Below are positions 1 through 5,009 of a DNA stretch of 7,760 bases, in pieces; position 1 is the first letter of the stretch; each line of letters opens with the position of its first letter. The stretch spans positions 1 through 7,760 of the forward strand of contig CACXHG010000119.1 of the NCBI GenBank assembly GCA_902767355.1. Direction: 5' to 3'. The translations under genes and the position numbers were made by a program. Source of the DNA: an uncultured Bacteroidia bacterium. GTDB taxonomy: Bacteria; Bacteroidota; Bacteroidia; Bacteroidales; UBA932. Under the pieces are notes generated by a model, which saw nothing but the letters and a program-made list of their open reading frames with translations, ran no database searches and was not told the DNA's origin.

Positions 1-330
1 ATTGCCGATGCGCTCGCACATACCCTGGATATAGCCGATGGCCTGGTGGTTATCGGCGGTGGCATCTCCAAGGCTTATAAATATATTATACCATCGGTGA
101 TAGAAAACCTCAGGGGGTGGCTGCAGATGGAGGTCCTGGATCTGACCACCGACGCAGGGATGAAGGCATTTCTGGAAGATACCTCGGTGGAAATCGGCGT
201 GCCCGGCTCAGACAAAAAGGTCCGCTACAATAAGGACAAGAAAACCGGCATCGCCGTCAGCCATATAGGCACCAGCACGGCCGTGAGCCTTGGGGCCTAT
301 GCCTTTGCACTCAAGCAAATCGACAAATAA
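1..330 (+). CDS. ROK-family sugar kinase (glucokinase-like), C-terminal part only
   Basis: The frame is open from base 1 to a TAA at 328-330, giving the last 109 residues of a protein whose start lies upstream of the window. ROK kinases phosphorylate hexoses or amino-hexoses with ATP in the cytoplasm. The visible part carries the ROK C-terminal glycine-rich motif VVIGGGIS (window residues 16-23) and the closing stretch GTSTAVSLGAYAFAL before the stop, which fits the last nucleotide-binding strand and final helix of the family. The segment VPGSDKKVRY between them resembles an insertion I recall from Bacteroidales ROK proteins. The catalytic Asp and zinc-binding Cys/His region lie upstream and cannot be checked, so the sugar substrate is undetermined. 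A GTG at 46 could be read as a start, but the family match continues upstream of it. The gene ends 36 bp before the SusC-like gene on the same strand, so co-transcription is plausible. Confidence 0.85.
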   Translation: MADALAHTLDIADGLVVIGGGISKAYKYIIPSVIENLRGWLQMEVLDLTTDAGMKAFLEDTSVEIGVPGSDKKVRYNKDKKTGIAVSHIGTSTAVSLGAYAFALKQIDK

Positions 331-366
331 AACATACCATCATCAATTACTAACCTATCAAACAAC
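331..366 (+). other. 36-bp intergenic gap without visible promoter or terminator
   Basis: This short AT-rich spacer separates the ROK stop codon from the SusC-like ATG. I see no Bacteroidota-type -7 element (TAnnTTTG), no stem-loop followed by a T run, and no Shine-Dalgarno sequence. The bases just before the ATG are A-rich (aaacaac), which is usual for translation starts in this phylum. The absence of signals favours read-through from the upstream gene, but a promoter inside the ROK coding sequence is not excluded. Confidence 0.5.
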
Positions 367-3300
367 ATGAGAGAATCTAAATTCTGTGGACTCCGTTTGC
401 TCAGGGGCAGGATTGCACTGCTGCTGCTTACGGCGTTCATCGGCGCGCTTCTCCCGCTGGGAGCGGCAGCGCAGAATCAGACAGGCCGGATTTCCGGAAC
501 TGTTGTTTCCGGCTCGGAACCCGTAATAGGGGCTTCAGTCATGGTCAAGGGCACCAATGTCGGCGCTGCCACCAATGTGGACGGTACCTACACGATCCAG
601 GCCGCAGACGATGCCGTACTGGTGGTTTCAGCTATTGGCTATCAGACACTTGAAGTGCCCGTTAATGGTCGCACCAGTGTAAACATCTCCCTGGAAGAAA
701 GCTCCACACTGCTTGAAGATGCAGTGGTTGTGGGCTACGGCGTGCAGAAAAAGGTCAACCTGACCGGCGCCGTGGCATCCGTATCTACCCAGGAACTCGA
801 AGGCAAACCCATAGCCAACGTGCTGGAAGGCCTTCAGGGAACGACCCCCGGTCTGGTTATCCAGCAGGGCGCATCCACTCCCGGCGGTACTCCGACCATT
901 AATATCCGTGGTTACAACACCATGAACAACAACGACCCGCTGGTCATCATAGACGGTATCGAGGGCTCTCTGGCCAACCTCAATCCCCAGGACATCGACC
1001 AGATATCCATCTTGAAGGATGCATCCTCTACCGCAATCTACGGTTCCCGCGCGTCCAACGGTGTGATTCTGGTCACAACCAAGAAGGGCGAGGCTGGCAC
1101 AGTGAGCGTCAATTACGATATGAGCTACGGCCTCCAGCAGCCCACCGCGCTGCCCACCGTGGTTGACTCGTGGGTGTATGCAGAACTCTACAACGAGGCT
1201 GCAGTCAACTCCGGCCGCAGCACCAAGTTCTCTGCAGACGAGATTGCCGCTTTCCGCAACGGCGGCACCAATGTCAAGTGGATCAACGAAATCTACAAGA
1301 GCTACGCCTCCCAGCAAAGCCACAACCTCTCCGTGACCGGCGGCACAAAGAACCTCTCTTATATGGCATCTCTGGGCTTTCTGGACCAGAACAGCCTTTT
1401 CAAAGGTCCTGACTATGGCTACAATCGCTACAACGGCCGCCTGAACATACAGCATCAGGTCACCGACCGCCTCAAAGTCGGCGCCACCGCCCAGTTCACG
1501 CGCAACAAAATCAAAGATCACGCCTATTGGACAGAATGGATCATTGAGCAGTGCAACCGTATGCCGGCTATCTATGAGATAAAGAACGAGGACGGCACGT
1601 ATACATATCCTTCCGGCTCCAACTCCAACTCTCTGGAGCGCTTGGAGAAAGGCGGCTATCGCCAGAGCGTCAACGATGATATCAGCGGTACTATCGACGC
1701 CAGCTTCCGTATTGCCGACGGCCTGGCGCTGAATGCGACTGTCGGCGGACGTACCCTCGAAAATACAACTCACGAGAACCGTATGGCTTCTGAATCGGCC
1801 GCATCCGGCGACAAGGAAAACCATATCTCAGAGTCTTTCTACCGTGCGACCAAGCTGACCACCACGCTCACGCTCAACTACGACAAGACTTTCGGAAAGC
1901 ACACTGTGGGTGCGCTGCTCGGCTATGCCTACGAGGGTGAGAGCTGGAAGAACTTCTCTACCCAGCGCCTTACCGCCGACAGCAAATACGATGTTTTCGT
2001 GGGCGGTCAGTCCGGCGATAAGGTTTCTAACGACGCACCTAACGGCGGCGGCCAGGACTGGTCTCTCTATTCCGCTTTCGCTCGTCTGACATACAACTAC
2101 GATGAGAAATACCTCTTCGAGTTCAATATCCGAAACGACTATTCTTCTTATTTTGCAAAGGGCAACCGTTCCGGCATATTCCCCTCTTTCTCTCTCGGAT
2201 GGCGCATTTCGCAGGAAGACTGGTGGGAGAATATCCGCCCCGTGATACCTTCGCTCAAACTGCGCGGCAGCTGGGGTCTGGTGGGTAACAACCGTATCGG
2301 TGCTTATCGGTATATGCAGACAGTCTCCGTGACCCAGGGCATCAACTTCGGCGGCCAGCTGGCCCCGACGGCATATTTCAGCTCCGTTGACCCCGGCATC
2401 AAGTGGGAGACTACCCGCATGGCCGACCTGGGCTTTGATATGGGTCTTTTCAAAAACGACCTGAACATCTCTTTCGATGTGTTCAACAACAAGACCCGTG
2501 ATATCCTCGTCCAGCTGCCCGTGCCCGGCATGTTCGGCAACGGTGCACCTACCTCCAATGCGGCGGTCGTTTCCAGCTACGGATGGGAGCTCGCTGCCAA
2601 CTATCATTTCAAAACCGGTGCTGTGCATCACAACATAGCCGCCAACGTATCGGACAGCTGGAACAAGGTTGTCGACACCAAGGGCGAGACCCTCTATTAT
2701 GGCTCCGACGTGGTGACCGTGATAAAAGAGGGCTATCCTCTGTATTCTTATTATGCGCTTCGCAACGACGGGTTCTTCCAAAGCGACGAAGAGGCTGCGG
2801 CGGCTCCTCACCTCGAGGGTGTGGTTCCCCGCGCCGGTGACATCAAGTACATCGACAAACCCGATGCGGAAGGCAATACCGACGGCGTTATCAACGACGA
2901 CGACCGTTTTGTGGTGGGCAACGACTTCCCCCGCTACACCTTCGGTTTCAACTACGGCCTGCAATATAAGGGCTTCTTCTTCTCTGCATTCCTCCAGGGT
3001 GTGGGTATGCGCAGCCGCTGGATGCGCGGTGAGGCTGTGGAGGCTTTCCACAACAACAACGAAGGCCCCGTGCACGATTTCCATATCGACCGCTGGACGC
3101 CTGAGAACACCGACGCTACCTATCCGCGCCTGACTATGGGCACGGAAAACACCAACAACGCCACCAAGAGCGACTTCTGGATTCAGGATGCAGCTTATCT
3201 GCGCGTCAAGAACGTCCAGATGGGCTATGACTTCGGCGGAAACTGGCTCAAGGCAATACATGTGCAGAATCTGCGCGCCTACCTGAGCGTAGAGAATGCC

Positions 3301-3414
3301 CTCACATTCTCCAAGATGAAGGGCGGCTGGGATCCTGAATACAATGCTGACGGCAGCGGACGCGCATATCCCGTGGCCCGCGTATATTCTGTAGGTCTTA
3401 ATATCAAATTCTAA
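367..3414 (+). CDS. SusC/RagA-family TonB-dependent outer membrane glycan transporter
   Basis: This 1015-residue protein has the usual length and architecture of a SusC-like receptor, which imports oligosaccharides across the outer membrane using TonB-ExbBD energy. Residues 1-35 form a signal peptide: a basic start, a hydrophobic run around 16-31, and a probable cut after AAA at 33-35. A carboxypeptidase-regulatory-like beta domain follows (about 41-110). Next come the Ton-box-like sequence DAVVVGYG (118-125), the plug domain (about 130-240) and a beta-barrel ending in NIKF with the C-terminal Phe typical of outer membrane barrels. The plug shows family signatures: DPLVIIDGIEG (190-200), KDASSTAIYGSRASNG (217-232) and VILVTT. 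No STN domain precedes the regulatory-like domain, so this is not the variant that signals to an anti-sigma factor. The SusD-like partner follows after 14 bp, the standard pair order. The glycan is not identifiable from the sequence. Confidence 0.97.
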   Translation: MRESKFCGLRLLRGRIALLLLTAFIGALLPLGAAAQNQTGRISGTVVSGSEPVIGASVMVKGTNVGAATNVDGTYTIQAADDAVLVVSAIGYQTLEVPVNGRTSVNISLEESSTLLEDAVVVGYGVQKKVNLTGAVASVSTQELEGKPIANVLEGLQGTTPGLVIQQGASTPGGTPTINIRGYNTMNNNDPLVIIDGIEGSLANLNPQDIDQISILKDASSTAIYGSRASNGVILVTTKKGEAGTVSVNYDMSYGLQQPTALPTVVDSWVYAELYNEAAVNSGRSTKFSADEIAAFRNGGTNVKWINEIYKSYASQQSHNLSVTGGTKNLSYMASLGFLDQNSLFKGPDYGYNRYNGRLNIQHQVTDRLKVGATAQFTRNKIKDHAYWTEWIIEQCNRMPAIYEIKNEDGTYTYPSGSNSNSLERLEKGGYRQSVNDDISGTIDASFRIADGLALNATVGGRTLENTTHENRMASESAASGDKENHISESFYRATKLTTTLTLNYDKTFGKHTVGALLGYAYEGESWKNFSTQRLTADSKYDVFVGGQSGDKVSNDAPNGGGQDWSLYSAFARLTYNYDEKYLFEFNIRNDYSSYFAKGNRSGIFPSFSLGWRISQEDWWENIRPVIPSLKLRGSWGLVGNNRIGAYRYMQTVSVTQGINFGGQLAPTAYFSSVDPGIKWETTRMADLGFDMGLFKNDLNISFDVFNNKTRDILVQLPVPGMFGNGAPTSNAAVVSSYGWELAANYHFKTGAVHHNIAANVSDSWNKVVDTKGETLYYGSDVVTVIKEGYPLYSYYALRNDGFFQSDEEAAAAPHLEGVVPRAGDIKYIDKPDAEGNTDGVINDDDRFVVGNDFPRYTFGFNYGLQYKGFFFSAFLQGVGMRSRWMRGEAVEAFHNNNEGPVHDFHIDRWTPENTDATYPRLTMGTENTNNATKSDFWIQDAAYLRVKNVQMGYDFGGNWLKAIHVQNLRAYLSVENALTFSKMKGGWDPEYNADGSGRAYPVARVYSVGLNIKF

Positions 3415-3420
3415 AGGAGT
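3413..3420 (+). promoter_or_regulatory. Shine-Dalgarno sequence that sets the SusD-like start
   Basis: AAAGGAGT overlaps the end of the SusC-like stop codon, and 8-9 bases separate its GGAG core from the ATG at 3429. This is a textbook ribosome binding site, less common in Bacteroidota, where many genes lack one; the SusC-like gene in this window has none. It decides the start. A TTG at 3420 in the same frame lies inside this element and would leave no room for it, while the ATG at 3429 begins directly with the MKK of the lipoprotein signal peptide. Confidence 0.75.
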
Positions 3421-3428
3421 TGGCAGTT

Positions 3429-5003
3429 ATGAAAAAGATAATAATTACCCTCAGCGCTTTCGCTCTCCTGTTCTGTGCCTGCGTGCCTCTGGATACGGCT
3501 CCCTACAACAGCGAGACCGACCAGACCTTCTGGAAAGAAGATCCAAACTCTGCACTCAGCGCCCTGAACACCTGCTACACATCGCTTCCCGATATGTACG
3601 AAATAGTTTATGGCGACGGTATGACCGACAACGCCTATGTCAAGGGTGGCCAGAACCAGGCCATCGGCAACGGCAAGTACGGCACCAGCGAGGCCTATGT
3701 CTATGATGTGTGGAACCATCATTTCGCCGGCATCCGCCAGTGCAATGAGCTGCTGAACAATATAGACCTTGTGCCCGGCCTTTCTCCCGAGCTCAAAGCC
3801 CGCTATATTGCGGAAGCTACCGCCCTGCGTGCATATCACTACTACGAGCTTTACATACACTTCGGCGGCGTGCCTTACTTTGACAAACCCATCAGCATCG
3901 CCCAGAGCCGCGTGGCCACCCGTGAGACTGCAGAGCAGACCTCCGGCCGCATCGCTACCGACATTGAGGCAGCGCTCAAGACAGATGCCCTTCCCGGTTC
4001 CTATTCCGGAGCGGACCAGGGCCGCATGACCAAGTGGGCTGCCAAGGCCATCCTTGCAAAACTCTATCTCTTTGATGCAAAGTGGGACAAGGTGCGCGAC
4101 ATCACCGCAGAGATCATGTCCGACAGCGGCATAGCGCTTTACCCCTCTTATCAGGGTCTGTTCGAGGCGGGTGCCGAAACCTGCGGTGAGATTATGTTCG
4201 CCAACCAGTATATGCCGGTCAACCGTGAGCACAACATCATGTACAACACCCTTCCCCCGTCCATGGGCGGCTACTCCAACCTGGCTCCCCTCAAATCGTT
4301 GGTGGACAGTTATATCATGCTCAACGGCAAGGCTATAGACGAGGCTGGCAGCGGCTATGACGCCTCCGATCCCTGGGCTGGCCGCGACCCCCGCCTGGCA
4401 GCAACGGTGATGTATCCCGGCAATTCCTATACGATGGCCGACGGAACTCAGGTCGAGCCCGACTGGAGCGGCCGCGACGCCTTCAACTCAACTTCTGACG
4501 TGACACCTACCGGCTATTATATCCGCAAGTGGTGGGACAATAGCTACAGGCTCACCCTTATGTCCGGCCTGAACGCCATAATCATCCGCTACGCCGACGT
4601 GCTGCTGATGAATGCCGAGGCTCACGCTGAGCTTGGTACGCTCACAGAGGCAGTCTGGAACGCCACCATCAGGCCTATCCGCTCCCGCGCAGGCTTTACC
4701 GATGCCGGCGCGCTGGATTTCCCTTCTTCCGGCGACCTTAAGCAGATCGTACGTAATGAACGCCGCTGCGAGCTGGCATTCGAAGGCCAGAGGCGTACCG
4801 ACATCATCCGCTGGAAAACTGCCGAGACAGTACTCAATGGTTGGTGCCATGGCATGTATACCGGCGAGACAGTCGGTACCGACAATGGTTTCGTACGCAT
4901 AGAGCAGCGCCAGTTTGACGCTGCCAAGCACTATCTGTGGCCCATCCCTCAGAAGGAGCGCGACCTCACTAACAACAGTCTTGATCAGAACCCTAATTGG
5001 TAA
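3429..5003 (+). CDS. SusD/RagB-family surface glycan-binding lipoprotein
   Basis: This is a complete 524-residue SusD-like protein, the outer-surface lid of the SusC-like barrel that binds glycan and delivers it for import. It starts MKKIIITLSAFALLFCAC, a lipoprotein signal peptide with the likely lipidated cysteine at C18 (CAC, with Ala at -1). Family signatures are clear. They are the N-terminal DQTFWKEDPNSALSALN segment after the lipid anchor, ALRAYHYYELYIHFGGVPYF (132-151) in the TPR-like helical core, RYADVLLMNAEAHAE (from 387), and the conserved RNERRCELAFEGQRR (442-456) followed by TDIIRW. The C-terminus, PQKERDLTNNSLDQNPNW, is the standard SusD ending. The 14-bp spacing from the SusC-like gene and 6-bp spacing to the next gene point to one transcript. 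Glycan-contacting residues cannot be assigned by eye, so specificity is unknown. Confidence 0.97.
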   Translation: MKKIIITLSAFALLFCACVPLDTAPYNSETDQTFWKEDPNSALSALNTCYTSLPDMYEIVYGDGMTDNAYVKGGQNQAIGNGKYGTSEAYVYDVWNHHFAGIRQCNELLNNIDLVPGLSPELKARYIAEATALRAYHYYELYIHFGGVPYFDKPISIAQSRVATRETAEQTSGRIATDIEAALKTDALPGSYSGADQGRMTKWAAKAILAKLYLFDAKWDKVRDITAEIMSDSGIALYPSYQGLFEAGAETCGEIMFANQYMPVNREHNIMYNTLPPSMGGYSNLAPLKSLVDSYIMLNGKAIDEAGSGYDASDPWAGRDPRLAATVMYPGNSYTMADGTQVEPDWSGRDAFNSTSDVTPTGYYIRKWWDNSYRLTLMSGLNAIIIRYADVLLMNAEAHAELGTLTEAVWNATIRPIRSRAGFTDAGALDFPSSGDLKQIVRNERRCELAFEGQRRTDIIRWKTAETVLNGWCHGMYTGETVGTDNGFVRIEQRQFDAAKHYLWPIPQKERDLTNNSLDQNPNW

Positions 5004-5009
5004 GAGATT

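Noticed and set aside
46..48. GTG as the true start of a small 94-residue protein
   Set aside because: The family match continues in frame upstream of it to base 1, so this is an internal Val codon of a truncated ROK kinase.
628..3261. Two long minus-strand open frames (about 398 and 477 codons) opposite the SusC-like gene
   Set aside because: They are out-of-frame mirrors of a gene with strong G/C third-position bias, which removes antisense stops. Their translations are low-complexity and rich in V, A and G, with no recognisable family motif, while the + strand matches SusC throughout.
3420..3428. Upstream TTG start for the SusD-like gene
   Set aside because: The TTG overlaps the Shine-Dalgarno sequence. 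The ATG at 3429 has correct spacing and gives a normal lipoprotein signal peptide.
3411..4232. Minus-strand open frame of about 273 codons opposite the SusD-like gene
   Set aside because: It is a shadow of a confidently identified gene, with no signal peptide, motif or independent context.
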